Below, one piece after another: positions 29,693 through 38,427 of a DNA stretch of 64,000 nt. The translations under genes and the position numbers were made by a program. This stretch comes from a virus, in the IMG/VR virus record IMGVR_UViG_3300022851_000011, positions 57,549 through 121,548 of that record. One strand, given 5' to 3'. Each line of letters opens with the position of its first letter. Position 1 is the first letter of the stretch. Under the pieces are notes generated by a model. That model saw only the letters and a program-made list of their open reading frames with translations. It made no database searches and was not told the origin of the DNA.

Positions 29693-30181
29693 TCATTGGT
29701 TTTTAGGAATACGTTGTTGATGTGGAAAATCATATACTTTTAAAGAGTTTTCACTGTCACGTGACATGCCTTGGTTCTTATTTCCTTTGGATTTGTTTGA
29801 ACGTTCAAACTTACCCATCTGTCGCACACCTTTGTCAGCTTTCTTCTTAGCAGCATCAAGTGCCTTTTTCGCATTTTCATCATATGGGAAACGATACAGA
29901 CGATCACCATCATCATTCCGAACCCATAACACAATAGTCTTTGTTTCGTCCACACGATGTGACACGATTTGAAATTCACCTACTGGATAACCATCATAAG
30001 GATATCCGAATAGATTTATTGTATCACTTATAGTAACATACAGAAGTAGGAATGTCAATGGTACAATCGTCATTTTTCTAGTTAATGTTAAGGTTGACTT
30101 AGCTACCAGCATTAAAAATACAATAGTTAATGCAACCCAAATACTAACCAATGCGCCTGTCGTTGTTAAAAAGAATTCCAT
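29693..30181 (-). CDS. membrane protein linked to the ExbB/ExbD-like pair
   Basis: 162 aa: two or three N-terminal TM helices (VSIWVALTIVFLMLVA; MTIVPLTFLLLYVTISD), then a soluble, basic C-terminal half (KKKADKGVRQMGKFERSNKS). It follows the channel pair by 1 bp and is likely co-expressed from the late promoter at 31327. Confidence 0.5.
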   Translation of the reverse strand: MEFFLTTTGALVSIWVALTIVFLMLVAKSTLTLTRKMTIVPLTFLLLYVTISDTINLFGYPYDGYPVGEFQIVSHRVDETKTIVLWVRNDDGDRLYRFPYDENAKKALDAAKKKADKGVRQMGKFERSNKSKGNKNQGMSRDSENSLKVYDFPHQQRIPKNQ

Positions 30182-30838
30182 TTAATTTCCTGTGTCGGGT
30201 GTCTCGTGTACGATGGCATCACTGCGAAACTTCGCTACCTGCTCAGTAACCCATTCCTCTTGTTCAGTAGTAAATGCCTTTGCCAATCCCATGCCACTCA
30301 TTGTAAACTTAAACGCCGTTTGTTCTTGACCTACTATTGTCATTATAACAGTTCTCTTAGCCATAAGTCTATATGGATTTATACGTATCACTTCAATCTC
30401 GACAGGCACAACGTCTAGGCTATCATCTTTCGTTGAATACCAATGAATGCTAATAGTATACTCGCCTTCTATTGTTTGGCGAATAGCAATAGCCTCAGTA
30501 TTCATAGGATTTACAACTTCGACACCATCCAATACAAGCTTGTCATTCGTTTGTCCGAGATCATCACGGTCAAGATGCATCGTTTCATTATCACGTGCAC
30601 GAAAGCTAACAGCGCCATGGGTATTTTTTGCCCATAGGTCAATGTCATTCGTGTCACCATCTGGCCACGTCATAGTAATCATATACTCAGCCTTTGGATC
30701 AATCGATTTCTTTTTAGTAGGGGGATTCATCATGATGAATGCAATAATAAACAAACAAACAAAACTGATTAATAGATTGAATAGTAAGTCATTGAAGCCA
30801 ACGACTGTTCCTGATCGCTTATTTCTCTGATACTTCAT
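30182..30838 (-). CDS. ExbD/MotB-like single-TM protein
   Basis: 218 aa from the ATG at 30838. A short basic N-terminus (MKYQRNKRSG) precedes one TM helix with an Asp at its entry (GFNDLLFNLLISFVCLFII), as in ExbD/TolR, then a ~170-aa periplasmic domain (EYMITMTWPDGDTNDIDLWA) that is not peptidoglycan-binding OmpA-like. It overlaps the ExbB-like gene by 20 bp. Confidence 0.6.
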   Translation of the reverse strand: MKYQRNKRSGTVVGFNDLLFNLLISFVCLFIIAFIMMNPPTKKKSIDPKAEYMITMTWPDGDTNDIDLWAKNTHGAVSFRARDNETMHLDRDDLGQTNDKLVLDGVEVVNPMNTEAIAIRQTIEGEYTISIHWYSTKDDSLDVVPVEIEVIRINPYRLMAKRTVIMTIVGQEQTAFKFTMSGMGLAKAFTTEQEEWVTEQVAKFRSDAIVHETPDTGN

Positions 30839-31298
30839 CGTCTTCCCAACTGCTTTCAATAACCTGTATTTGAAGCTTGGTTAACAAGTATCCAATAAGA
30901 CCCATAAGCGTAGTGGTTAATGCTGTGCCGATACCCACTGCCATATCAACAATAACAGCCTGTAAGTTCTCGGTATTTTCTACATCAATGTTAGTAAATG
31001 CATCGCCAAATAACATAATAAAACCAGCAACCGTTCCGATCATTCCAAGCGTTAGCATTGCATCACATGAAAACCATACATACTCGCCTTGTCTATCCAG
31101 AAACTTAGTATCTTTTCTTTTAGCAATGATGCCACACGATATGGTCGCAAATAGATATACAGCAATGATTACCATTGAAATCTTGGTTTGGTCAGCATAC
31201 CATAAGGCTTCCCACCATCCAAGATGTGATGCCATAACGGCACCGAACATAACCACTACGGTTTGAATCCACCATTTCAATAGAATATTGTTTTGCAT
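30819..31298 (-). CDS. MotA/TolQ/ExbB-type proton channel subunit
   Basis: 159 aa with four hydrophobic helices. The pair CDAMLTLGMIGTVAGFIMLF and VDMAVGIGTALTTTLMGLIG matches TM3-TM4 of ExbB/TolQ, where the channel lining and the LGxLGTVxG motif lie. With the ExbD-like gene it should form a proton-powered motor. A TATAAATA late promoter precedes it, so it acts late, when virions are assembled or the cell is lysed. Confidence 0.75.
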   Translation of the reverse strand: MQNNILLKWWIQTVVVMFGAVMASHLGWWEALWYADQTKISMVIIAVYLFATISCGIIAKRKDTKFLDRQGEYVWFSCDAMLTLGMIGTVAGFIMLFGDAFTNIDVENTENLQAVIVDMAVGIGTALTTTLMGLIGYLLTKLQIQVIESSWEDDEVSEK

Positions 31299-31326
31299 AA
31301 CTAGTCCTTAATGTACATATATAATG

Positions 31327-31334
31327 TATTTATA
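31327..31334 (-). promoter_or_regulatory. T4-type late promoter of the ExbB-like operon
   Basis: TATAAATA about 29 bp upstream of the ATG at 31298, directly after the Hsp20 terminator. Confidence 0.6.
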
Positions 31335-31340
31335 CAAAAG

Positions 31341-31370
31341 GAAAAGGGACAGGCTTTTACACCTGTCCCT
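31341..31370 (-). terminator. rho-independent terminator of the Hsp20 gene
   Basis: GGGACAGG-8-CCTGTCCC perfect 8-bp stem followed by CTTTTCCTTTT on the minus strand. Confidence 0.8.
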
Positions 31371-31389
31371 CATTATTTTCGCTAACGGA

Positions 31390-31827
31390 TTATCCTTTGT
31401 ATTCAATCTTAATGGTACGTGGTTGTAGTTCTTCGGGAACCTCACGAACCAACTTAATCGTTAACATACCATTTTCTACAACTGCGCCAGCCACTTGAAC
31501 GTGTTCAGCCAGTCTAAAGATGCGTTCAAACTTACGGTTTGAAATACCTTTGTGTAGATAGTTACGTTGTTCATCCGATTCTGATTCATTCTGAAGGACA
31601 CCACGGATAATAAGTTCACCATTGTGTTCTTCAAGCGTTACCTCATCTTTCCCGAAACCAGCTACTGCGACTTCAACCGTGTAGGCATTTTCGTTTTCGC
31701 TGATTACGTTATATGGCGGATAACCCGCCGTTGATTGAACAGTTCCCGATGCACGTTCCAGTTCATTAAAAATACTGTCGAATCCAAGAAAGTTAGGTAA
31801 GTTTCTGCGTGATAGTGTAGTTTTCAT
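31390..31827 (-). CDS. small heat-shock protein Hsp20 (IbpA-like)
   Basis: 145 aa from the ATG at 31827, with AAAGGAG upstream. The alpha-crystallin domain is complete: YPPYNVISENENAYTVEVAV, then LHKGISNRKFERIFRL and NGMLTIKL, closing with IKIEYKG. It holds unfolding proteins and is common in T4-like marine phages. It forms a single-gene unit with its own terminator. Confidence 0.9.
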   Translation of the reverse strand: MKTTLSRRNLPNFLGFDSIFNELERASGTVQSTAGYPPYNVISENENAYTVEVAVAGFGKDEVTLEEHNGELIIRGVLQNESESDEQRNYLHKGISNRKFERIFRLAEHVQVAGAVVENGMLTIKLVREVPEELQPRTIKIEYKG

Positions 31828-32001
31828 TTTGCTATACTCCTTTGTTATAAGCAAGTAATGTGTGTAAGCCCAAACCATTTGGCACCTACTAAAATGGAAC
31901 TTGATTTGCTACGCTGGCACAATGTTCCAAAGCCTCGATTGCAACGCCCGTAATGGCACGTTGTCATCATTATTTATCTTAGCCAGTTGTGAACACAATA
32001 T

Positions 32002-32064
32002 TCAATTACCAAATATTAACCAATGAACACAATATCCGACTAGAAATCCGATTACGAATGTCAT
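32002..32064 (-). CDS. 20-aa single-TM micropeptide
   Basis: MTFVIGFLVGYCVHWLIFGN, a lone hydrophobic helix. Its ATG overlaps the stop of the zinc-ribbon gene as ATGA, the same coupling used along this operon, which is the main reason to believe it. 31880-32001 holds no gene that I can see. Confidence 0.35.
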   Translation of the reverse strand: MTFVIGFLVGYCVHWLIFGN

Positions 32065-32177
32065 TTGTAACTCTCCCATTTAACATATATATGGTCACAC
32101 ACAGGACATCCAGTTGGTCCCGCTGGACCAGTATATTGATGATTGCATTGCAAACATCTATATTGTTCGATTAGCAT
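32061..32177 (-). CDS. 38-aa zinc-ribbon protein
   Basis: MLIEQYRCLQCNHQYTGPAG then CPVCDHIYVKWES: two CxxC pairs separated by 17 residues, a rubredoxin/zinc-ribbon spacing. It overlaps genes on both sides. Confidence 0.5.
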   Translation of the reverse strand: MLIEQYRCLQCNHQYTGPAGPTGCPVCDHIYVKWESYK

Positions 32178-32422
32178 TTTTCCAAGTTTGTATCGGCTAC
32201 CGTGCCATCAGCACTCTTCTGCTTAAAGAATACACGATTGCCTACATAACGTGGATGAACACCAAGTGGTCCAAACTGATAGACACCTTCGGTAGATGGC
32301 GTATCAACCTTATGACAACCAATATATTCATACTCTGTCGTTCCGCCTACGTTAGTAAACGGAAAGTTATTAGCACAACCCGAAAGGGCTACTAATGCCA
32401 CTACTGCGATTAATGTTTTCAT
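32171..32422 (-). CDS. small lipoprotein
   Basis: 83 aa from the ATG at 32422: MKTLIAVVALVALSGCANN with lipobox LSGC. The rest is polar with one further Cys pair partner (GCHKV ... LEKC). The start overlaps the S21 stop. Confidence 0.6.
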   Translation of the reverse strand: MKTLIAVVALVALSGCANNFPFTNVGGTTEYEYIGCHKVDTPSTEGVYQFGPLGVHPRYVGNRVFFKQKSADGTVADTNLEKC

Positions 32423-32673
32423 CACCAGCCTCTTTCCAATGTTGCTTCTTGTGCAGCTTTCTGACAACGGCGAATGGCTGCTGCCTTTCTACGACGACGC
32501 TTATCTGTTGGCTTTTCGTAAAACTGTGCTTCACGATAATCTTGAATGATATTCTCATTCTGTACCATCTTCTTGAACTTGCGCATCGCATTTGTAATAG
32601 CACGACCACGCTGTTCTTCCGTATCGCCGTGACGACTACGAACGTCGATTCTTGTTCCTTTAAACTCTCTCAT
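32422..32673 (-). CDS. rpsU: ribosomal protein bS21 homolog
   Basis: 83 aa: the RRRRKAAAIRRCQKAA region and AITNAMRKFKKMVQNE match bS21, with an extra ~20 residues at the N-terminus. bS21 sits near the anti-Shine-Dalgarno on the 30S platform and promotes initiation. Marine phages, including pelagiphages, carry rpsU and may use it to bias host ribosomes. It follows clpX with a purine-rich leader. Confidence 0.8.
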   Translation of the reverse strand: MREFKGTRIDVRSRHGDTEEQRGRAITNAMRKFKKMVQNENIIQDYREAQFYEKPTDKRRRRKAAAIRRCQKAAQEATLERGW

Positions 32674-32688
32674 TTTTTTCCTATCCGG

Positions 32689-33945
32689 TTATTCGTTTGC
32701 TTCTTTATCAGCATAAACAAACTTTACTCTATCATTATACATGATTGTGTCATCAGTTACAATAAGTTTTTTCACACCTTCTTCAGCATATGTATATAGA
32801 TTATACTGATGATGTAATAGAACATCTTCGATAATCTTCTTCAAGCCACGTGCACCCGTATCCAATGTAACCGCCTTTTCAGCAATAGCCATTAATGCGG
32901 ATTCAGTGAACTCAAGCGACACACCTTGTAAATCAAAGTAATATTGATACTGCTCAACAATACTGTTCTTTGTATCGGTCATAATATGAACAAGTTGCTC
33001 ACTTGTTAAACGCTGGACATTTGTGAATACAGGAAATCTACCTGTGAACTCAGGGATAAGCCCAAAGTCTACAAAATCGTGTGGCTCAACTTGGTCCAAT
33101 AGATGCGTATTATCTTCATCCATCTTGTTTACTGACGCACCAAAGCCGATTGATGTAGGCTTCTGACGTTTAGCAATAAGTTTATCCAAGCCAACAAATG
33201 CTCCACTAACAATGAATAAAATGTTATGTGTATCCACGCTCACCATATCCTGACCGGGATGCTTGCGTCCACCTTGCGGGGCAATGCGACACTCAGTGCC
33301 TTCTACAAGCTTCAATAATGCTTGCTGAACGCCTTCTCCACTAACATCACGTGTAATACTGGCATTTTCACCTTTACGTGCAATCTTATCAATCTCATCG
33401 ATAAAGATAATACCATTCTGTGCCTTTTCTATGTCACCACCAGCAACATGTAACAATCGTGACACGATACTTTCTACATCATCACCGACATAACCCGCCT
33501 CGGTTAAGGTTGTCGCATCGGTGATAACGAATGGAACTTCAAGATACTCTGCAATAGCACGTGCCAGCATCGTCTTACCATTGCCAGTCGGACCTGCAAT
33601 CATAATGTTTGATTTTTCGATTTTCAAGTCTTTTGGTGGGTGATTGATACGTTTAAAATGATTGGCTACGGCTACACTTAATGCGATTTTAGCATTGTCT
33701 TGTGACACTACGTATTGGTCAAGGTGTGCTTTAATCATGATGGGATTAAGATGATCCTTGCTGATAAGAGATTTCTTTATCTTAGCATAACGATCATCTT
33801 CTAATATGTCGTGACAAAGATCAACACATTCGTTACAAATGCTTGTTTCATTACCGACAATGAGTTTATCTACTTCATTTCGATTCTTGCCGCAGAAATC
33901 ACATTCTAAGTTTTTAGTCTTATCACTGTCTTTGTCTTTGCTCAT
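32689..33945 (-). CDS. clpX: ClpX unfoldase
   Basis: 418 aa, full length. The N-terminal zinc-binding domain (CDFCGKN then [10 protein letters not shown]) is followed by Walker [10 protein letters not shown] (N for the usual C/S), Walker [10 protein letters not shown], sensor and pore elements (GYVGDD, RKHPGQD region) and the C-terminal RGL(K)KIIED. ClpX unfolds ssrA-tagged proteins for ClpP; the host would supply ClpP. With the phage tmRNA, whose tag ends AVAA, it forms a complete tag-and-destroy pair. Confidence 0.92.
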   Translation of the reverse strand: MSKDKDSDKTKNLECDFCGKNRNEVDKLIVGNETSICNECVDLCHDILEDDRYAKIKKSLISKDHLNPIMIKAHLDQYVVSQDNAKIALSVAVANHFKRINHPPKDLKIEKSNIMIAGPTGNGKTMLARAIAEYLEVPFVITDATTLTEAGYVGDDVESIVSRLLHVAGGDIEKAQNGIIFIDEIDKIARKGENASITRDVSGEGVQQALLKLVEGTECRIAPQGGRKHPGQDMVSVDTHNILFIVSGAFVGLDKLIAKRQKPTSIGFGASVNKMDEDNTHLLDQVEPHDFVDFGLIPEFTGRFPVFTNVQRLTSEQLVHIMTDTKNSIVEQYQYYFDLQGVSLEFTESALMAIAEKAVTLDTGARGLKKIIEDVLLHHQYNLYTYAEEGVKKLIVTDDTIMYNDRVKFVYADKEANE

Positions 33946-34306
33946 TTACAAACCTCATTATATAATCTAGGGGATCGGTTAACTCGTTGGTGTTCAATGA
34001 CGTAATATCATTATCACTATTATAGTACGAAACGTTCTTATGATTCAATATAAATCCTTTGATTAGGGTATGATTTTCTAAATTAACTATCACACGGTCG
34101 CATTGCCTTGCGGTATTTAGTAACCATTCCCTATCGGATTTACCATTATAACATAAATGAAGGCTCATTACAAGATTAGCTTCCATTATAAGTTCGATTA
34201 TAAGTTTAATATCAGCGCCCGATACATCGAATAGCATCAGACTAGGCTGGTCGCCGTAAAAATAGTTAGGTGAAGTTACAATCGTAATATTATCTTCCAA
34301 GAACAT
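33923..34306 (-). CDS. hypothetical protein
   Basis: 127 aa, mixed alpha/beta: LMLFDVSGADIKLIIELIME then CDRVIVNLENHTLIKGFIL suggests a Rossmann-like or TIR-like layout but without diagnostic residues. It overlaps clpX and the coiled-coil gene. Confidence 0.5.
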   Translation of the reverse strand: MFLEDNITIVTSPNYFYGDQPSLMLFDVSGADIKLIIELIMEANLVMSLHLCYNGKSDREWLLNTARQCDRVIVNLENHTLIKGFILNHKNVSYYNSDNDITSLNTNELTDPLDYIMRFVNEQRQRQ

Positions 34307-35849
34307 CCTCTTTACTCAATAAGCTCTGAATCTCAGATTGTTCCTTATGACTTAAATCGTCAAGTGCGACTTTGCCATCACCAAGTTCACTGATAAGGTG
34401 CTGTAGATACTTTTCATCATACAAAACACTTTCGTCTTTGATAACTTCCAACCAACGTGAACCATCATAACGATATAGTTTACTTGGCATTTCATCAACA
34501 CGTAAAAATGTCTGGTCTAATGTTGGGGATGCTGGAAACTCGGTGCCGAATGACGGTGTGTTTTTAGCTACGCTGTCAGGACGGGCAAGCATACCGGGGA
34601 TTTTTTCAACAAGATTATACTTCTTGTTTAGGTTAAGCACAGCACCATCACGTGCATCAATCTCTTTACGAAGCGTATTATTTTCTTGCTGAATCATATT
34701 AAGTTGATTGCGGATTTCTCCTAACGCTTGTTGTAGTTCTGTCGTAACTTGTTCTTTCGTTAGCAAACTGGAACGCAGGGTATCAAGCTCTTGTTCCATA
34801 GAATGCTTTAAACTAGTTAAACCATTGATATCAGCATTCATTTCTTCAATCTTTGCTGTATCTTCAATCTCAATAATCTTTTCAACCTCGGTTGGTTTCT
34901 CGTCAATGATGCGTCCCAATTCTTCTAGGACTGCCATATATTCTTTAAGTTCCATTTCTTTTTCCTCCAATTCATTATAAACATCAACAAGTGCGGTTTC
35001 AAGTTCCGTTACATCGCCAACAAGTTTATATTCAATTTCCTTTATTTCTTTTATTTCTTCATCATTAAATGCATCACGTTCTTTACGGTGGCGCATAAAT
35101 GCCCAATCCGCCGCCATAACAAGCCAAATAGCCAATGGGTCAAATGCCAGCATAAACATAACAATAACAATACGAACAGCCTTGCCCTTACCATCAGGAT
35201 CAGTAACCAAGTCATAGCCAAACAACTCAGCTACGTATTTGATAGGTCCAAGCTTGGCTTCAATACTACTTACCTCTGATTGCAATGGTAATCTTTTTTC
35301 TTGTAGGGTATTAATGCGTTCGTATGCTTCATCGACGCTTGTTTGAATCACTTTACGTTCTGGCTGTTGCTTTTCAAGTGTGGCATCTGCGCCATCTGCT
35401 CCACGTATGCGGTCATACTTAATAAGCGCATCGACAATGCCTTGTAATCGCAATAAACGTTCCTCTTGGCGTGAAATGGTATCCTTCTCACGATTGATTT
35501 GTTGGTCAATTCGTTCAATCTGTAACCCACCTATTTCAGCTGGTGCTTCTTGTTCTAGGTGACCTTTTGATAAGAAACCAAAGATACCCATACTGGTAAT
35601 AACCATAAGAATAACGACCATTATCGTAAGGGGGTATTTTAACTGACCGGGCAAATCATCCCAGAATCGGTGTAGAAAGAAGGTTGCGCTTACTTTACCA
35701 AACTCAAGAACTGTTGCCATAATAATAACAGGCACAAGCGCAGCCGCAAATAGTGCCGCCAATCCGGTGATACTAAAATAGGCGGCACAACCCGCAATCA
35801 ATAAGGACATTGCAAGGGACATCCAACCCATAACTAGTGTACTACGCAT
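34290..35849 (-). CDS. membrane-anchored long coiled-coil protein
   Basis: 519 aa. Three N-terminal TM helices (WMSLAMSLLIAGCAAYFSIT onward), a coiled coil around 115-200, a fourth TM pair near 235-265 (IVIVMFMLAFDPLAIWLVMA) and a second coiled coil to ~430, ending in a small C-terminal domain. Similar proteins are annotated as coil-containing in marine T4-like phages. It starts 4 bp after GATAAATA, so it is likely late and leaderless; a link to the channel genes nearby is possible. Confidence 0.6.
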   Translation of the reverse strand: MRSTLVMGWMSLAMSLLIAGCAAYFSITGLAALFAAALVPVIIMATVLEFGKVSATFFLHRFWDDLPGQLKYPLTIMVVILMVITSMGIFGFLSKGHLEQEAPAEIGGLQIERIDQQINREKDTISRQEERLLRLQGIVDALIKYDRIRGADGADATLEKQQPERKVIQTSVDEAYERINTLQEKRLPLQSEVSSIEAKLGPIKYVAELFGYDLVTDPDGKGKAVRIVIVMFMLAFDPLAIWLVMAADWAFMRHRKERDAFNDEEIKEIKEIEYKLVGDVTELETALVDVYNELEEKEMELKEYMAVLEELGRIIDEKPTEVEKIIEIEDTAKIEEMNADINGLTSLKHSMEQELDTLRSSLLTKEQVTTELQQALGEIRNQLNMIQQENNTLRKEIDARDGAVLNLNKKYNLVEKIPGMLARPDSVAKNTPSFGTEFPASPTLDQTFLRVDEMPSKLYRYDGSRWLEVIKDESVLYDEKYLQHLISELGDGKVALDDLSHKEQSEIQSLLSKEDVLGR

Positions 35850-35884
35850 ATGATATTTATCGTTTTACACTTGATATGGTTTTA

Positions 35885-36226
35885 TTAATCATCATCGCCA
35901 TTCCATTCCCAATAGTTTTCAAATGGTATTGTGCCGGGTGGCTTCTTGCTTGGGAATGTTTTCACCGTTTCTTCCCATGCAGCTAACTGATATTCAATAT
36001 ATTCCTCTACACTAGATATTATATTATTTTTATCGTTGGTTAACACAGTTTCTGTTGGATGCAATACGCATCGGTGTGGCGCTGTGCAGGATTCAGATAT
36101 CACGCATCCATAATAACCCGTGCTTATGCCATTCTCGGCAAGTGGCGGGACGGCACAGTTCACACAATGCCTATCCAAATCATGTGGCATTCGCAACGCA
36201 TTCCAAAAATTATCTTTTTCACTCAA
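35885..36226 (-). CDS. FW-family Cys protein, long form
   Basis: 113 aa: MSEKDNFWNALRMPHDLDRH, CVNC, CVIS, CTAPHRC and NYWEWNGDDD. It has an inserted helical segment (EEYIEYQLAAWEETVKTF) before the tail, making it the longest intact family member. Confidence 0.65.
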   Translation of the reverse strand: MSEKDNFWNALRMPHDLDRHCVNCAVPPLAENGISTGYYGCVISESCTAPHRCVLHPTETVLTNDKNNIISSVEEYIEYQLAAWEETVKTFPSKKPPGTIPFENYWEWNGDDD

Positions 36227-36470
36227 AGGTATTTGCCATTTTTTTAAGGGATTTTATAAAGGCGTCAGCAGCTTCACTATCAATGTGAACGATGTAATGA
36301 AACTTACCGGGCATAATCTTATTACCATCAACAAGCGGCCCAGAACGAACTACCCTTGCGATTTTGTCGTCCATAATGATATCCGAAATCATATCATGAA
36401 TGATTTCTTTTTCATCACGGTCACACACAAAGTCAATGATACGAACCGAATAGTGTTCACGGATTTTCAT
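36219..36470 (-). CDS. hypothetical protein
   Basis: 83 aa, alpha/beta (REHYSVRIIDFVCDRDEKEI ... FHYIVHIDSEAADAFIKSL). It looks like an ACT/ferredoxin-like small fold. Overlaps the FW gene by 8 bp. Confidence 0.5.
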   Translation of the reverse strand: MKIREHYSVRIIDFVCDRDEKEIIHDMISDIIMDDKIARVVRSGPLVDGNKIMPGKFHYIVHIDSEAADAFIKSLKKMANTFE

Positions 36471-36679
36471 TAATACTCCAGACCTAACTCGCCCTCAGTC
36501 CATCTCGTTGGTTGGTTAACCCTTTTCAAGTCTTGAATGATACGATTCAACATCTCTTTTTCAGAGTATGCGGCAGCTAGTTCTTCTGCATCTTCGTCAT
36601 CATATAAAGTCTTGATATAGTTTTTATTATCAACCAACTCTTTTTCGTATAACTCAATTAGTTTTTCAATCGTCATCAT
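36470..36679 (-). CDS. hypothetical protein
   Basis: 69 aa, helical hairpin (IEKLIELYEKELVDNKNYIK; EMLNRIIQDLKRV). No family recognised. Confidence 0.5.
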   Translation of the reverse strand: MMTIEKLIELYEKELVDNKNYIKTLYDDEDAEELAAAYSEKEMLNRIIQDLKRVNQPTRWTEGELGLEY

Positions 36680-36688
36680 TTCTATCTC

Positions 36689-37165
36689 CTACCAGACAAT
36701 TTTGCCATCGTTTTCTTCAATGAAATCATCAAGCGCACGAATAGCTGCGCCATCTAATCCTAATATTTCATCACCTAATGCGACTACTAAAGTATTTGGC
36801 CACATTTGTGGACGGTTGCGTTCAACACGCTTCAATGCTTCTTTGGGCGTAAACCCTGCTTGAATGTGAAACAGCATAGCCATCGCAGTAGAACGACAAA
36901 TCCCACCATGACAATGAACCAATACATTATCACCATCTTCAAACTTTAAACCAAAATCCAATGCGGCGGCAACGTCATTTAAAACAGGTGCATTGCTGTC
37001 ATTAGCATCTTCGTGATCTTCAAAGAAACCGACATGATGCCGACAATCAAACTCAGGGACACTATGTCCGGGATCAACTAAAGATACAGCATGATTCGCC
37101 CAGTCCTCTGCTTCGGACTTAGCGAATAGTTTTGAAGTAACTTTAATTGATAATAGCTTTTTCAT
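36689..37165 (-). CDS. tyrosine/dual-specificity phosphatase-like protein
   Basis: 158 aa. VHCHGGICRSTAMAM carries the C-x5-R loop (CHGGICR) of cysteine phosphatases; AALDFGLKFEDGDN before it and KEALKRVERNRPQMWPN after it fit the DSP fold. A general acid Asp may lie in FFEDHEDAND. Such enzymes dephosphorylate proteins or nucleotides; the substrate is unknown. It overlaps the next gene start by 4 bp. Confidence 0.75.
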   Translation of the reverse strand: MKKLLSIKVTSKLFAKSEAEDWANHAVSLVDPGHSVPEFDCRHHVGFFEDHEDANDSNAPVLNDVAAALDFGLKFEDGDNVLVHCHGGICRSTAMAMLFHIQAGFTPKEALKRVERNRPQMWPNTLVVALGDEILGLDGAAIRALDDFIEENDGKIVW

Positions 37166-37323
37166 AAATTCCGTTCACTTACCTTCACAAACTTCATCAG
37201 TTTAGTGCCACGACTTGCTGCTTCGAACGCCATGCTACGTTTTGCTTCCGTAATCTTTGCGCCTGTCTCCATGGTCATTTTCTTACCATCGGAAAAATCT
37301 GCATTATATGTGTAAAACTTCAT
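37162..37323 (-). CDS. 53-aa hypothetical protein
   Basis: Start at the ATG 37323, preceded by AGGCGAGA: MKFYTYNADFSDGKKMTMET. Two predicted strands and a helix; unknown. A TTGACT-17-TATATA promoter lies upstream. Confidence 0.5.
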   Translation of the reverse strand: MKFYTYNADFSDGKKMTMETGAKITEAKRSMAFEAASRGTKLMKFVKVSERNL

Positions 37324-37351
37324 GTCATCTCGCCTTTCATTGATTATGATT

Positions 37352-37380
37352 ATATATAACACACATATAGTATTCAGTCA
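37352..37380 (-). promoter_or_regulatory. sigma70 promoter of the phosphatase operon
   Basis: TTGACT and TATATA with about 17 bp between them, upstream of the 53-aa gene and overlapping the end of 37374-37562. Confidence 0.55.
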
Positions 37381-37562
37381 ACTAGTAATGTTCTATATTT
37401 TCGCAGAATGCGGATATGTGTCTCATGATCTGCAAAAAATCCGTGTCCGACTGTGGTTAATTCCCGTTCCATCGCCAACATTGCGTATCTTAGAGCAGTA
37501 AGCTCTTGCTCTGTTGTCTTACAGGATTTGCGGATTTGACACGCTCGAATAAAAAGGGTCAT
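37374..37562 (-). CDS. hypothetical protein
   Basis: 62 aa, helical and basic, two Cys near the N-terminus (ACQIRKSC). Overlaps the upstream gene by 4 bp. Confidence 0.5.
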   Translation of the reverse strand: MTLFIRACQIRKSCKTTEQELTALRYAMLAMERELTTVGHGFFADHETHIRILRKYRTLLVD

Positions 37563-37780
37563 CGTACTTTCACCGTAAAGGGAAAGGATGATTCAAGGTG
37601 ACGAATCAACTCGGCTTTTGGCATAGGCTCTGAAAAGAATGGAACGCCATCGTTAATAAATGCTTTCCAGCCCAGCTTGCCGAACTCAACAATCGTGATA
37701 GCGGCATTGGCACAGTTTGTGCTAACTTCACGTGGCTGTGACCAGTTGAATGATGTGTCAGGTGCAAATGTCATACCCAT
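37559..37780 (-). CDS. hypothetical protein
   Basis: 73 aa, no motif. AGGAGAG lies before the ATG and a TTGACA-16-TATTGT promoter is upstream. First gene of a two-gene unit. Confidence 0.5.
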   Translation of the reverse strand: MGMTFAPDTSFNWSQPREVSTNCANAAITIVEFGKLGWKAFINDGVPFFSEPMPKAELIRHLESSFPFTVKVR

Positions 37781-37841
37781 AATATCTCTCCTTGATTAAT
37801 CTGATACATACACAATACCACATCCAACGTAGATGTCAAGT

Positions 37842-38150
37842 CTAAAATTTACAACAAGATAATAGTTTCATTTCATTCATCGCGGATCGCATATCATCAA
37901 CCGCACGTTTCTTTGAACCATGATGCCGTGATTGTGCCATCGGTGTCGAATCATTGCGACCTTCACCAAAGTTCTGAATACGCACACCGCTACTCAACTT
38001 AATATCAATGCGCCACGTCCAATACGTCTTGCGTGATGTGCCTTCCATCGTTTCAGTATGACCTTTCCACTTGGCTACATACCCACGGATATATCCGCCT
38101 CTCGGTGTTGGCGTATCATGTATTTTGATTTCGTTACTATTCGACCACAT
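37842..38150 (-). CDS. basic hypothetical protein
   Basis: 102 aa, basic and beta-rich (YVAKWKGHTETMEGTSRKTY), ending in a helix with CC. No family recognised. Confidence 0.5.
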   Translation of the reverse strand: MWSNSNEIKIHDTPTPRGGYIRGYVAKWKGHTETMEGTSRKTYWTWRIDIKLSSGVRIQNFGEGRNDSTPMAQSRHHGSKKRAVDDMRSAMNEMKLLSCCKF

Positions 38151-38163
38151 TTGTTATATCCTT

Positions 38164-38427
38164 TCAGTCACTTTTCATTCTCCACCAAAATCGTTCTTTT
38201 GGATCGGTTATAACATCTTCCATAGTAACTTCATGTCCATGAAGATACCAAAACTTGTTGCCATTTGGATATTCAACAGCAGGTCCATCTTCTCTGTGAA
38301 GTTTATCATCAAGATACCAAAACTTGTTGCCATTTGGATATTCAACAGCAGGTCCATCTTCTCTGTGAAGTTTATCATCCATCCACCAAAACTTGTTACC
38401 AAATATATCTGCGTCGAGTTCACTCAT
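38164..38427 (-). CDS. HREDGPA-repeat protein (3 units)
   Basis: 87 aa. Units of about 23 residues, each with NKFWYLDDKLHREDGPAVEY, form a MORN-like beta repeat; two are identical at DNA level. The C-terminus HEVTMEDVITDPKERFWW is the constant end of this family, found in seven more genes between 42 and 49 kb. MORN-like repeats can bind lipids or proteins; the role is unknown. Confidence 0.65.
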   Translation of the reverse strand: MSELDADIFGNKFWWMDDKLHREDGPAVEYPNGNKFWYLDDKLHREDGPAVEYPNGNKFWYLHGHEVTMEDVITDPKERFWWRMKSD

